A stretch of 64,000 bases of DNA from an uncultured bacterium (GTDB lineage: Bacteria; Bacillota; Clostridia; Lachnospirales; Lachnospiraceae), in contig CAJMPJ010000008.1 in the NCBI GenBank assembly GCA_905215155.1, positions 1 through 64,000 of the forward strand. Direction: 5' to 3'. Below are positions 16,275 to 27,114 of this stretch, in pieces (the stretch's first letter is position 1; the number at the start of each line of letters is the position of its first letter). The translations under genes were made by a program, and so were the position numbers. Under the pieces are notes generated by a model that saw nothing but the letters and a program-made list of their open reading frames with translations, searched no databases and was not told the origin of the DNA.

Positions 16275-17836
16275 GTTTTTGGAATTATATAGGAAGCAAT
16301 TATCCGCAGATCCTTTCTTTAGTGATCGAACATTTAAAGCTGACTGCCGTTTCGGTAGGACTGGCGATTCTGATTGGAGTACCTCTTGGTATCTTCATTT
16401 CCTATACATCAAAAGCCGGAAAACCGGTATTATCCCTTGCCAATGTAATCCAGGCAATTCCCAGCATGGCCCTTTTGGGGTTCATGATCCCTCTGTTTGG
16501 GATCGGTACGGTACCAGCCGTCGTTGCGGTAGTCCTTTATTCTCTGCTGCCCATCATTAAGAATACTTATACGGGAATTGAGAATATCAATCCGCAGACG
16601 CTGGAGGCGGCCAAGGGAATCGGTCTGACACCCCTTCAGGTGCTGACAAAGGTACAGATCCCTCTGGCCCTTCCTGTTATCATGGCAGGAGTGCGTATTG
16701 CCTCAGTAACCGCGGTGGGGCTTATGACAATGGCAGCCTTTATCGGTGCCGGAGGTCTGGGATATCTTGTTTTTTCCGGTATTAAAACGGTAAATAATAA
16801 CCAGATTTTGGCCGGAGCCATACCCGCCTGCCTGCTGGCCCTGACGGTGGATTTCCTCATCGGCCTGGTTGAGAAGCTGGTGACCCCGGTAAGTCTTCAA
16901 AAGGGAGACGCAGTCTTAAAGAAAAAAAGGCGTACGGCACAGAAGGCAGGACTCAGCGTGGCTGCCCTGTTTTTGGCTGGAATTTTTATATTTACCTCGG
17001 TAGGAGGCAAGATGGATGGCTCCAGATCCATTTCCATAGGTTCCAAAGATTTTACGGAACAGGAAATCCTGGGTAATATGATGGCGGACCTCATCGAGGA
17101 CCGGACGGATATTTCCGTAAACAGACGAATTAATCTGGGAGGGACCCAGGTCTGCTTCGGCGCGCTTCAAGGCGGAGACATTGACATGTATATTGAATAT
17201 TCCGGAACCGCTTATACGGATATGTTAAAACACCCGCCTGTCAGTGATATGGAAAAGGTGTATGAGATCGTAAAAGCTGAATTGAAAGAGCAGTACGGCC
17301 TGAATGTATTAAAGCAGATGAATTTTAACAATACGTATACGCTGGCAGTCACTCAGGAGACCGCCAGGAAGTATGGGCTTGAGACCATCAGTGATCTGGC
17401 TTCAAAAGCCGGCAGTATGACCTCCGGTACCACATTTGAGTTCAGTAACCGTGAAGACGGGCTTGCCGGTCTTCAGAAGGCTTATGGGTTCCAGGTAGGG
17501 AATCAGCTTACCTTAGACAGTGCACCCCGCTATCTGGCGCTGGAAAAAGGCGAGGTTGATATGATTGATGCCTTTTCCACGGATGGGCTTTTAAAGAAAT
17601 TCGATCTAAAAACGCTCGTTGATGATAAGAACTTTTTCCCGCCCTACTATGCCATACCGGTCATTCGGGAGGATGCACTGGAAAAGTTTCCTGAAATCCC
17701 GGCACTTATGGAGGAATTGGGACAGCTGCTGACAAATGAGGTCATGATGGAGTTGAATTACAAGGTGGATGAGCTGCAGCAGACGCCTGCTGAAGTTGCC
17801 CACGACTTTTTAGTAGAGAGCGGAATGATTTCATGA
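16271..17836 (+). CDS. busB: Betaine/choline-type ABC permease fused to substrate-binding domain (BusB/OpuCB-OpuCC-like)
   Basis: Fusion protein of 521 aa. Residues 1-215 are an OpuC-type permease with about six hydrophobic segments and the ATPase-contact loop LEAAKGIGLTPLQVLTKV. One more hydrophobic segment (about 222-240) leads to an extracellular binding domain, residues about 250-521 (SIGSKDFTEQEILGNMMADL, GDIDMYIEYSGTAYTDML), of the QAT/OpuAC-like type. Such fusions are typical of BusB and lactococcal OpuABC. It is translationally coupled at both ends (ATGA overlaps at 16271 and 17833). Confidence 0.88.
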   Translation: MSFWNYIGSNYPQILSLVIEHLKLTAVSVGLAILIGVPLGIFISYTSKAGKPVLSLANVIQAIPSMALLGFMIPLFGIGTVPAVVAVVLYSLLPIIKNTYTGIENINPQTLEAAKGIGLTPLQVLTKVQIPLALPVIMAGVRIASVTAVGLMTMAAFIGAGGLGYLVFSGIKTVNNNQILAGAIPACLLALTVDFLIGLVEKLVTPVSLQKGDAVLKKKRRTAQKAGLSVAALFLAGIFIFTSVGGKMDGSRSISIGSKDFTEQEILGNMMADLIEDRTDISVNRRINLGGTQVCFGALQGGDIDMYIEYSGTAYTDMLKHPPVSDMEKVYEIVKAELKEQYGLNVLKQMNFNNTYTLAVTQETARKYGLETISDLASKAGSMTSGTTFEFSNREDGLAGLQKAYGFQVGNQLTLDSAPRYLALEKGEVDMIDAFSTDGLLKKFDLKTLVDDKNFFPPYYAIPVIREDALEKFPEIPALMEELGQLLTNEVMMELNYKVDELQQTPAEVAHDFLVESGMIS

Positions 17837-18123
17837 TATTCGGTGTTGGGCTGTTTGCAGTCATTTCTCTGATTTTTTCTGTTCCTGCACTTCAAAAGCT
17901 GGCTGCCGGAGAGATGGAATTATCCTGGAAAGAGGAAAAAATAGGCACTCTCTTTGGCCATTATATGGGGGCGGCGGCCGCCCTGATGTTTGTTTTGTGG
18001 CTTTTAAGGCCCCTGGGAGTTATTTGGCTGTATGCGGCGGCGGGAGGGCTGTATTTGGTTCTCACCCTTTGTTTTTTCTATAAAGCGGTACGAATATTAA
18101 ATAAAAAAGAGATTGGATCATAG
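17833..18123 (+). CDS. Small membrane protein coupled to the betaine transporter, unknown function
   Basis: I do not recognise this 96-aa protein. Three hydrophobic segments are visible: about residues 2-22, 44-62 and 64-88, with a charged stretch (ELSWKEEKIG) after the first and a basic tail. Its ATG overlaps the busB stop (ATGA), so it is translated together with the transporter. Lack of its own ribosome site apart from this coupling, and the shared operon, suggest an accessory or assembly subunit. It could equally be a passenger gene. Confidence 0.7.
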   Translation: MIFGVGLFAVISLIFSVPALQKLAAGEMELSWKEEKIGTLFGHYMGAAAALMFVLWLLRPLGVIWLYAAAGGLYLVLTLCFFYKAVRILNKKEIGS

Positions 18124-18271
18124 GTATTGGACATAAAGAGGTCGATCATTACACAATTTTTGTGTTTATTGGAGATTTTAAAGTTCATCTCCTTAGAATA
18201 GATAAATTTATTGTAAAAAACAAACGATATATGATTATAACTGTAAATTAAATTATAGTTAAAGTATATGA

Positions 18272-18300
18272 TTGACAATATAAAAATCTTTGTATATACT
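18272..18300 (+). promoter_or_regulatory. Promoter of the Amt-PII leader
   Basis: TTGACA (18272-18277) and TATACT (18295-18300) are separated by 17 bases. The start point near 18307 gives a leader of about 145 bases that holds two terminator-like hairpins. Bases 18124-18271 show nothing else I can assign. Confidence 0.7.
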
Positions 18301-18311
18301 ATTAGCAGTAG

Positions 18312-18353
18312 GCAAAGGGGCCAGGGAAGAAATTCTGGTACCTTTGCTTTTTT
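18312..18353 (+). terminator. Leader hairpin 1 before the Amt-PII gene
   Basis: GCAAAGG (18312-18318) pairs with CCTTTGC (18341-18347) and an inner CCAG/CTGG extends the hairpin. Six Ts follow. It begins only about five bases after the predicted transcription start, so it is probably a regulated attenuator rather than the end of a gene. Confidence 0.6.
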
Positions 18354-18393
18354 ATTAGCTGGGAATGAAAAGATGCTCTTCCCTGCACAAAGA

Positions 18394-18436
18394 GGTGTAC
18401 TCCATAAATGAGGTGGAGTATGCCTTATTTTTATTT
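18394..18436 (+). terminator. Leader hairpin 2 before the Amt-PII gene
   Basis: GGTGTACTCCA (18394-18404) pairs with TGGAGTATGCC (18414-18424) with two G-U pairs and a nine-base loop, followed by TTATTTTTATTT. The ribosome site of the Amt-PII gene follows directly. The tandem arrangement suggests antitermination control by nitrogen state. Confidence 0.55.
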
Positions 18437-18452
18437 AGAGGAGGAAATTGAG

Positions 18453-20204
18453 ATGAATGTAAGCGATATTCTGACACAGGCAAATTCCAATATGTTCAGC
18501 ATATGGTTTTTGATCGGCGCGGCCTTTGTATTCTTTATGCAGGCTGGGTTCGCCATGGTTGAAACCGGATTCACCAGGGCAAAAAATGCGGGCAACATTA
18601 TTATGAAAAACCTTATGGATTTCTGCATTGGAACCGTAGTATTTTTGTTTTTGGGATTTGGCCTTATGATGGCAGAGGATATGGTTATGGGATTGGTGGG
18701 AATCCCGAATCTTGACTTGTTCACTGATTTTGCAGGCTTTAACTGGTCCAGCTTTGTTTTTAACCTGGTATTTTGTGCAACGGCAGCAACCATTGTTTCC
18801 GGTTCCATGGCAGAACGGACCAAGTTCAGCGCTTATTTGATTTACAGTGCTGTGATCAGTGCCGTGATCTATCCCATCGAAGCAGGATGGATCTGGAATG
18901 GAAGCGGGTGGCTCCTTAACCTTGGATATGTTGATTTTGCCGGCTCCAGTGCCATTCATATGGTAGGCGGTCTTTCAGCCTTTATTGGAGCAGCGATCCT
19001 TGGGCCGCGTATAGGAAAATACACCAAAGATAAAAATGGAAAGACGCTGGTCAATGCCATACCAGGACATTCCATTACCTTAGGAGCTCTGGGAGTCTTT
19101 ATTTTATGGTTTGGCTGGTACGGGTTTAATGGGGCAGCCTGTACCTCCGTGGAACAGCTGGCTCAGGTATTTGGTACAACGACCATTTCTGCCGGATTTG
19201 CTACGGTGACTACGATGCTGTTTACCTGGTTTAAAAATGGAAAGCCGGATGTTTCCATGACGCTCAATGGTTCTCTGGCGGGACTGGTGGCGATTACAGC
19301 CCCTTGTGCCAATGTGGATGCTGCCGGTTCTGTAGTTATTGGGATTGTAGCCGGATTTCTCGTAGTTCTGGCTGTAGAATTCATAGATATGAAGCTTCAT
19401 GTGGATGACCCAGTAGGAGCGGTGGCGGTCCATGGCGTAAACGGCATATGGGGCACATTAGCGGTAGGCTTGTTTGGGATTTATGACACCGGAGCGGTTA
19501 CAAAAGGATTGTTCTATGGAGGAGGGCTGCGTCAGTTTGGGATACAGCTGCTTGGAGTTTTCTGCATTCTTCTATGGACCGCAGTGACAATTACCATTGC
19601 ATTTATGATCATTAAGAAAACCGTGGGCCTGCGGGTATCCCCGGAAGAAGAAATGGAAGGGCTTGATATCAAAGAACATGGACTTTCCAGTTCCTATGCA
19701 GATTTTATGCCGGCAGGCAATCTTTATTACGGTGCCGGAACCGGCATGATTTCTTCCGAAATCCCACCGGCGGCTGAAACATCAGTGCCTCTGGCGCCAT
19801 CGAAGGCTCCGGCTTCTGAAAATGAGGAAGCAGACACGGCTCCTGGGAAAAAGATATTTAAGGTTACCATCATCACCCGCCAGGATAAACTGGAGGAATT
19901 GAAAACTGCGATGAATGAAATTGAAGTGAGCGGAATGACAGTCACTCAGGTAATGGGGTACGGGTTACAAAAAGGTCAAATACAGATTTACCGTGGGGTT
20001 CCTGTAGAAACCAATTTGCTTCCAAAAGTTCAGGTAGACATTGTTGTGTCTAAGGTGCCGGTGTCCCAGGTTTTAAATGCGGCAAAGAAAGCACTTTATA
20101 CCGGTAATATCGGAGATGGAAAGATATTTGTATACCGTGTGACAGATGTAGTGAAAGTAAGAACCGGAGAAACTGGTTATGATGCTTTACAAGGGGATGA
20201 CTGA
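18453..20204 (+). CDS. amtB: Ammonium transporter fused to a PII signal domain
   Basis: Membrane protein of 583 aa that takes up ammonium, with its own PII-type regulator attached. Residues 1-410 are an Amt channel with about 11 membrane segments and the pore twin histidines His169 (SSAIHMVGG) and His327 (AVHGVNGIWG). A Pro/Ala/Ser linker (about 430-465) leads to a PII domain, residues 466-583 (KIFKVTIITRQDKLEELK, GYGLQKGQ, LPKVQVDIV). In the T-loop, Tyr513 of YRG is kept but the position of the uridylylated Tyr51 is Val518. I chose ATG 18453 after GAGGAGGAAA; an upstream GTG-like extension would lie in a hairpin. Confidence 0.9.
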   Translation: MNVSDILTQANSNMFSIWFLIGAAFVFFMQAGFAMVETGFTRAKNAGNIIMKNLMDFCIGTVVFLFLGFGLMMAEDMVMGLVGIPNLDLFTDFAGFNWSSFVFNLVFCATAATIVSGSMAERTKFSAYLIYSAVISAVIYPIEAGWIWNGSGWLLNLGYVDFAGSSAIHMVGGLSAFIGAAILGPRIGKYTKDKNGKTLVNAIPGHSITLGALGVFILWFGWYGFNGAACTSVEQLAQVFGTTTISAGFATVTTMLFTWFKNGKPDVSMTLNGSLAGLVAITAPCANVDAAGSVVIGIVAGFLVVLAVEFIDMKLHVDDPVGAVAVHGVNGIWGTLAVGLFGIYDTGAVTKGLFYGGGLRQFGIQLLGVFCILLWTAVTITIAFMIIKKTVGLRVSPEEEMEGLDIKEHGLSSSYADFMPAGNLYYGAGTGMISSEIPPAAETSVPLAPSKAPASENEEADTAPGKKIFKVTIITRQDKLEELKTAMNEIEVSGMTVTQVMGYGLQKGQIQIYRGVPVETNLLPKVQVDIVVSKVPVSQVLNAAKKALYTGNIGDGKIFVYRVTDVVKVRTGETGYDALQGDD

Positions 20205-20230
20205 CCGCAGAAAGGCTGAATAGAGAGGAT

Positions 20231-20268
20231 TAAAAAAGCAGCGGGGGAAGAAAACGCCTCCGCTGCTT
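20231..20268 (-). terminator. Intrinsic terminator of the ktr operon
   Basis: AAGCAGCGG (20236-20244) pairs with CCGCTGCTT (20260-20268). On the minus strand the stem is followed by TTTTTTA, so it ends transcription coming from the potassium-uptake genes; it may also slow read-through from the Amt gene. Confidence 0.7.
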
Positions 20269-20304
20269 CTAATGTGCAGAAATTGTTTTAAGCCTGCCAA
20301 ACTC

Positions 20305-20949
20305 CTATAACATTCTCAGGACGATAAGATTATCGGTCTCCTTGATTTCGGTTTGGGGACCTAAAACAGCCATGACCTTACTGTCACGTATGATTGCCAG
20401 AATATTGATTCCTTCTGTCTGCCTCAGTGCCAGTTTTTGAAGTGTCTTTCCGATCCAGCCATGTTTGGGATGCATCTCTATGATTTCATATTCGTCTGAG
20501 CGGTGAATATATTCCATCGGGTCATTTGTGATAAACTGGTATGCAATCCGTTCGCCCATTTCCATTTCGGGTAGAACAACCCGGTCTACACCGATATTCT
20601 CCATGATTTTCTTTTGGCGTGTGCCATTTGCTTTTGCAAGAACAAACGGAATGTTCATTTCTTTTGCGATCATGCAGGTGATAATAGCTGCCTCAAAGTC
20701 GGAGCTGAAGGCCACAACCACAGCATCAAAATTCCCCAGACCCATCTTTGATAAGGAGGAGGGTTCCGTTACATCCGCTTCGATTGCGTAGGTACAATAT
20801 TCCGCAGCTTCCTGGACCAGGGTGGGATTGATGTCACAGCAAAGTACCTGTAATCCATTTTCATGCAATGTAGCAGCAATACTGCGTCCGAACTTGCCAA
20901 GACCCAGAACTGCGATCTGTGCATTTTTATCAAATTTTATTTTATTCAT
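20305..20949 (-). CDS. ktrA: KtrA/TrkA-type potassium uptake regulatory subunit
   Basis: Cytoplasmic ring-forming gating subunit of 214 aa. The RCK_N Rossmann motif GLGKFGRSIA is at residues 16-25 with an acidic residue (CCDINP) after the second strand. RCK_C covers residues about 135-214 (YEIIEMHPKHGWIGKTL) and in this family may bind cyclic di-AMP. It lies 14 bases downstream of the channel gene and is cotranscribed with it. Ends at the terminator at 20231. Confidence 0.9.
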   Translation of the reverse strand: MNKIKFDKNAQIAVLGLGKFGRSIAATLHENGLQVLCCDINPTLVQEAAEYCTYAIEADVTEPSSLSKMGLGNFDAVVVAFSSDFEAAIITCMIAKEMNIPFVLAKANGTRQKKIMENIGVDRVVLPEMEMGERIAYQFITNDPMEYIHRSDEYEIIEMHPKHGWIGKTLQKLALRQTEGINILAIIRDSKVMAVLGPQTEIKETDNLIVLRML

Positions 20950-20963
20950 ATAGCAAGGCTCCT

Positions 20964-22388
20964 TTAACCGATTAAAATGTCTTCTTTGGGGTATCGAATC
21001 GTATTATTTGCTTTTTCCCCTCTTTTGGATAATGAAATCAATATGGAAATAGGACCGATGCGCCCGATAAACATACACAAAATCAGCAAAAGCTTTCCCT
21101 GTGAACTGAGAAATGGAGTGATTCCGGTTGTAAGCCCAACGGTTCCAAGAGCCGAGGCTACTTCGTAGAACAGGTCTACTGTCCCATGGGAATAGGCGTT
21201 GTTATACTCTGTCAATGTTAAAATGGCAGTACCGGTACAAAGCAATACCGTCATAATGATAATAATCGTAAGAGATTTTTGCAGCAACTGCAAAGGGATA
21301 TTTTTGTGAAATACGTCTATGGTATATCTGCCTTTTATGACGGACCACACGCTGCATATAACAACAGCCAAAGTGACCGTTTTGATCCCACCTGCAGTAC
21401 CGCCGGGGGAACCACCAATAATCATAAACAAACTGGAAATAAATTTTGATGTTTCGCCAAGAGCGCCCTGATCTATGGTTGCAAATCCGGCAGTTCTAAG
21501 AGTCACAGATTGAAAGAAGGCTTTAAACATCCTTTCTCCAAATCCATCATTCCCCCAAAGCCGGGTGTTATTGTATTCGGCAGTTAAAAAATACAGGAAA
21601 CCGGTGAATAAGAGAAGACCTGTGGTGATCAAAACCAGTTTTGTATGGAGGGAAAATTTCCATCTCTTTTTTATTTTTAATGAAAAATAATTTTTTATAT
21701 TGTATATCAAGTCAACCCAAACTGAAAAACCAATTCCGCCGATTATGATGAGCAGCATAATGGGAATACAAATGAGAAAATTGGTCCCATAAGGAATCAG
21801 GCTCTTGTCTCCAATCACGTCAAACCCAGCATTGCAAAAGGCGGAGACTGAGTGAAAAATGCCATAGAACAAAGAAGTAAAGACATCATGTCCCTCCATC
21901 AGGAATCCAATAAAAAGAAAAACCGCACCAATTCCTTCAAAAATCAGGGTTCCTCTTATTACGAACATCACCATGCGCACCATACCATGAAAATCAGTAT
22001 GGTTAAAAGCAGTCTGCAGGGTCAGCCGTTCTTTTAACGTGATTCGCTTTCCAAGGTGAATGCCCAGGTAAGTGATGATGGCAACGATCCCCAGACCGCC
22101 AATCTGTATAAGAAGTAAAATGATTATTTTACCAAATAAACTCCATGAGGTAGCCGTTGTCACAGTAACAAGCCCTGTAACGCAAACGGCTGAGGTGGCG
22201 GTGAACAGGCAGTCAAGGAATGAAACCGTTCCAGCAGAAGCAGACTGGGAAACAGGAAGTTTTAATAAAACAGAACCTATTAAAATAATCATCAGAAAAC
22301 TAATAGTAACGATTTGAGACGGTGTCAGTGCAGAGCGAAGTTTCTTTGTTAAGATCAGCCTGCCCGTATTTAATTTGTTTATATCCAA
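20964..22388 (-). CDS. ktrB: KtrB/TrkH-type potassium transporter
   Basis: Membrane K+ channel-like transporter of about 474 aa with four pore repeats. Selectivity-filter regions are visible as TSAVCVTGLVTV, FCNAGFD, TLRTAGFATID and LGTVGLTTGITP, each with the expected Gly. The frame is open to a TTG at 22406 that overlaps AGGAGG, so I use the TTG at 22388, six bases after AGGAGG. It is divergent from the V-ATPase operon. Enterococcus hirae also links a KtrB-like gene (ntpJ) to its V-ATPase, so a joint K+/Na+ role is plausible. Confidence 0.9.
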   Translation of the reverse strand: MDINKLNTGRLILTKKLRSALTPSQIVTISFLMIILIGSVLLKLPVSQSASAGTVSFLDCLFTATSAVCVTGLVTVTTATSWSLFGKIIILLLIQIGGLGIVAIITYLGIHLGKRITLKERLTLQTAFNHTDFHGMVRMVMFVIRGTLIFEGIGAVFLFIGFLMEGHDVFTSLFYGIFHSVSAFCNAGFDVIGDKSLIPYGTNFLICIPIMLLIIIGGIGFSVWVDLIYNIKNYFSLKIKKRWKFSLHTKLVLITTGLLLFTGFLYFLTAEYNNTRLWGNDGFGERMFKAFFQSVTLRTAGFATIDQGALGETSKFISSLFMIIGGSPGGTAGGIKTVTLAVVICSVWSVIKGRYTIDVFHKNIPLQLLQKSLTIIIIMTVLLCTGTAILTLTEYNNAYSHGTVDLFYEVASALGTVGLTTGITPFLSSQGKLLLILCMFIGRIGPISILISLSKRGEKANNTIRYPKEDILIG

Positions 22389-22492
22389 AAATTTCCTCCT
22401 ACACAAAAGACATTACATATTCAACATCCCTTTGTTAAAAAGCCGTTGCTTATATAATGCCCGTCAGTAACAATTTATTTCCGATCAATGTG

Positions 22493-22521
22493 ATTATAGC
22501 ATGGGAAATGATGAAATACAA
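22493..22521 (-). promoter_or_regulatory. Promoter of the ktr operon
   Basis: Read on the minus strand, TTGTAT (22521-22516) and TATAAT (22498-22493) are separated by 17 bases. The leader to the TTG start is about 100 bases. I did not recognise a known riboswitch in it. Confidence 0.55.
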
Positions 22522-22600
22522 TATCATTCCTCTTAAAATCATTCCCGTTTAACAGCGGAAATTTCCAATAAAAATTAGAATCCGAGACATAATAATAATA

Positions 22601-22629
22601 TTGACACAGATAAAATTATATGTTATAAA
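22601..22629 (+). promoter_or_regulatory. Promoter of the V-ATPase operon
   Basis: TTGACA (22601-22606) and TATAAA (22624-22629) are separated by 17 bases. Transcription would start near 22636, giving a leader of about 165 bases before the first gene. Confidence 0.65.
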
Positions 22630-22667
22630 CTATCTAATTAGAAATTTGGTTGTTATCGGTTGGACAG

Positions 22668-22738
22668 GAAACTGTTACAAGTCGTTTGGGTACTCAGGGG
22701 GAAGTACCCAGGCTTCTTGTACTCAGTTTCTTTTTTTT
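22668..22738 (+). terminator. Structured leader RNA ending in a terminator, upstream of the V-ATPase genes
   Basis: Three nested stems make one long hairpin: GAAACTG/CAGTTTC (22668-22674, 22724-22730), ACAAG/CTTGT (22677-22681, 22716-22720) and GGGTACT/AGTACCC (22688-22694, 22703-22709). Eight Ts follow (22731-22738). It lies between the promoter and the first gene, so it must be bypassed for operon expression. Internal loops are purine-rich (CAGGGGGA). I cannot assign it to a named riboswitch class. Confidence 0.6.
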
Positions 22739-22800
22739 ATTTAAAATCAGATAACTGTGATCCAAAGGACTAATAATTTTATTACGTTAGGAGTGATTTC

Positions 22801-23110
22801 ATGTCTATTCGTACCCTATCAGCAATTAAAAATGCAGAAGAGCGATCCATTTCCCTGGTGAAAGAAGCGCAAAAAGAAGCGGAGAGGCAAGTCGGTCAAA
22901 ACAGAAAACAAAAAGAGGAACTGCAGCAAAAGAAAATGGAGGAGACCTTGTTGCGGGAGCAGGAAATCTTATTGAAGGCAAGGGAGAAAGCAAAAGCCAA
23001 ATGTTTGGAATTGGAAAAAAGCAATCAGCCTATGATGGAAAAATATGAAAATCCTCCGGAGCCAAAGGTGGAGAAGGCTGTAAATTTGATTGTGAATCGG
23101 GTGTTTAAGT

Positions 23111-23121
<11 letters not shown>
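22801..23121 (+). CDS. ntpF: V-type ATPase peripheral stalk subunit (NtpF / subunit G/H)
   Basis: Small 106-aa protein, almost entirely charged coiled coil from residue 5 to about 80 (rich in Glu, Lys, Gln). This is the G-type stalk partner of subunit E, linking the catalytic head to subunit I. It is first in the operon, as ntpF is in Enterococcus. AGGAGTGATTTC precedes the ATG. The end overlaps the subunit I gene by 11 bases. Confidence 0.8.
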
Positions 23122-25572
<2,451 letters not shown>

Positions 25573-25600
25573 TGGATCTGGGTTGAAAGGAAGTGAGGAG

Positions 25601-26191
25601 TTGGGCAGCTTAGAAGCATTGACTGAAAAAATAATAGAAGACGGACAGAACCAGGCACAAAAGCTGATTGAGAAAGCTGTGGAGAACAGTAAAAAAGAGC
25701 TGGAAGAGGAAATCCGTGAGATAGAGCGCATCTGTGAAAACAGAATAAAAGAAGCCGAAGTAAAAGCGGCTGAACTGTATCACAGGATTTGTGCGGAAAA
25801 AGAGATTGAGATTAGAGATAAAAATCTGTTAATAAAACAAAACGTCATGGACCGTGTATTCCATGAAGCACTAATGCAATTAAAAAACCTGGATATCATG
25901 GAATATAAGGAGCTGCTGACCAGGATGCTTTTAGATAAGGATTTAAGCAATGATATCCTGATTCTGCCGGAAAAGTATCACAGGCCGGAATATGATATGG
26001 ATTCTTTTCTTAACGGTCTGGTTGGAAAAGACAAGGCTCCCTTAAAAACAGTTTATCAGCCGTTGGCAGGAGGATTTATCCTGATGAGGGACGGGATAGA
26101 AGAAAACTATACGTTTGAAGCCTGGATTGATGTGATCCGTCAGGAAATGGAGCGGGAGGTAGTGGATATCTTGTATGGAGAGGAGACGTAA
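25601..26191 (+). CDS. ntpE: V-type ATPase subunit E
   Basis: Peripheral stalk subunit of 196 aa. Residues 5-80 are coiled coil (LIEKAVENSKKELEEEIREI) and residues 90-196 form the globular domain that contacts subunit B. I use the TTG at 25601 because AAAGGAAG lies seven to eight bases upstream and the protein then starts like other family members; an in-frame TTG at 25583 overlaps that site. It sits between the K and C subunit genes in the usual order. Confidence 0.88.
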   Translation: MGSLEALTEKIIEDGQNQAQKLIEKAVENSKKELEEEIREIERICENRIKEAEVKAAELYHRICAEKEIEIRDKNLLIKQNVMDRVFHEALMQLKNLDIMEYKELLTRMLLDKDLSNDILILPEKYHRPEYDMDSFLNGLVGKDKAPLKTVYQPLAGGFILMRDGIEENYTFEAWIDVIRQEMEREVVDILYGEET

Positions 26192-26193
26192 AC

Positions 26194-27114
26194 TTGAAGG
26201 ATACTGATTTTATAACTGCATCCAGCTTTATAAGGACACTGGAAAGCAGGCTTCTTACAAAATCCAAATTAGACAGCCTTATTTCACTCCAGCATTTTTC
26301 TGATATAGCAAAGGGGCTTTCCCAAGATACGGATTATAACTTGACCGCGGTCAGTACTTTAGATCAGGCAGAGGCTGTTTTAAAAGAAGAATGGGAACGG
26401 GTGTGCAACTTGCTTTATAAAGTGTCTCCTCATAAAGCGGCGGTTGATATAGTTTTGTTACCCTATGAATTCCATGCTCTTCGCTGTGCCTTGAAAAAAG
26501 CTCTGTCAAAGACAAAAAGTACAGAGCCGCTTTCAGAGGATATGGAGAAACTGCTGGCACAGGCTTCTCTCATGGAAGAGGACAGTCAGAGGAAAGAGAT
26601 TTTTCTGGATAAAAAAATGTTTGAAGCCATGAAAAAGATCGGAAAAGAATTAAACAGTGAGCTTATAGCGGAACAGGTACAGATGAGGATTGATTTTTAT
26701 AATATAAAAACAATGCTGCGTGCAAGAGAAATGGATAAGGACTCCGCTTTTTTTGAGTATTGCTATGAACCGGGAGGACGTTTGACCAAAGATGTATTTG
26801 TTCAGAACTATTCCCTTCCGTTCTCCGCATTGGCAGCTTCCTTTTCCAACAAATATTGCAACACCGAGGTTCAAAAGGGACTGGAAGCCTATGAGACCCA
26901 TCATAATTTCTCAGTGCTGGAGACGCTTTTTCGTGATAGTCTGATCAAGCACTTAAAAAAAGCCAAGCTGATTTCCTATGGTCCTGAAATACTGTATGCA
27001 TATCTGATGGCAAAAGAAAATGAGCTCCGGCAAATCCGGCTGCTGCTTACTTGTAAGTCCAGAAACATATCGGATCATATCTTAATTGGAAAGCTGGGGG
27101 AATGTTATGTATAA
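26194..27114 (+). CDS. ntpC: V-type ATPase subunit C (d-type)
   Basis: Central stalk subunit of 306 aa, mostly helical, that joins the rotor shaft to the K ring. Recognised by length, operon position and motifs such as VDIVLLPYEFHALRCALKKA and MRIDFYNIKTMLRAREM. The start is a TTG three bases after the ntpE stop with GGAGAGGAG upstream. It overlaps the next gene by eight bases. Confidence 0.88.
   Translation: MKDTDFITASSFIRTLESRLLTKSKLDSLISLQHFSDIAKGLSQDTDYNLTAVSTLDQAEAVLKEEWERVCNLLYKVSPHKAAVDIVLLPYEFHALRCALKKALSKTKSTEPLSEDMEKLLAQASLMEEDSQRKEIFLDKKMFEAMKKIGKELNSELIAEQVQMRIDFYNIKTMLRAREMDKDSAFFEYCYEPGGRLTKDVFVQNYSLPFSALAASFSNKYCNTEVQKGLEAYETHHNFSVLETLFRDSLIKHLKKAKLISYGPEILYAYLMAKENELRQIRLLLTCKSRNISDHILIGKLGECYV

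Noticed and set aside
22389..22492. Cyclic di-AMP (ydaO) riboswitch upstream of ktrB
   Set aside because: The roughly 100-base leader is shorter than that riboswitch and I could not find its conserved elements.
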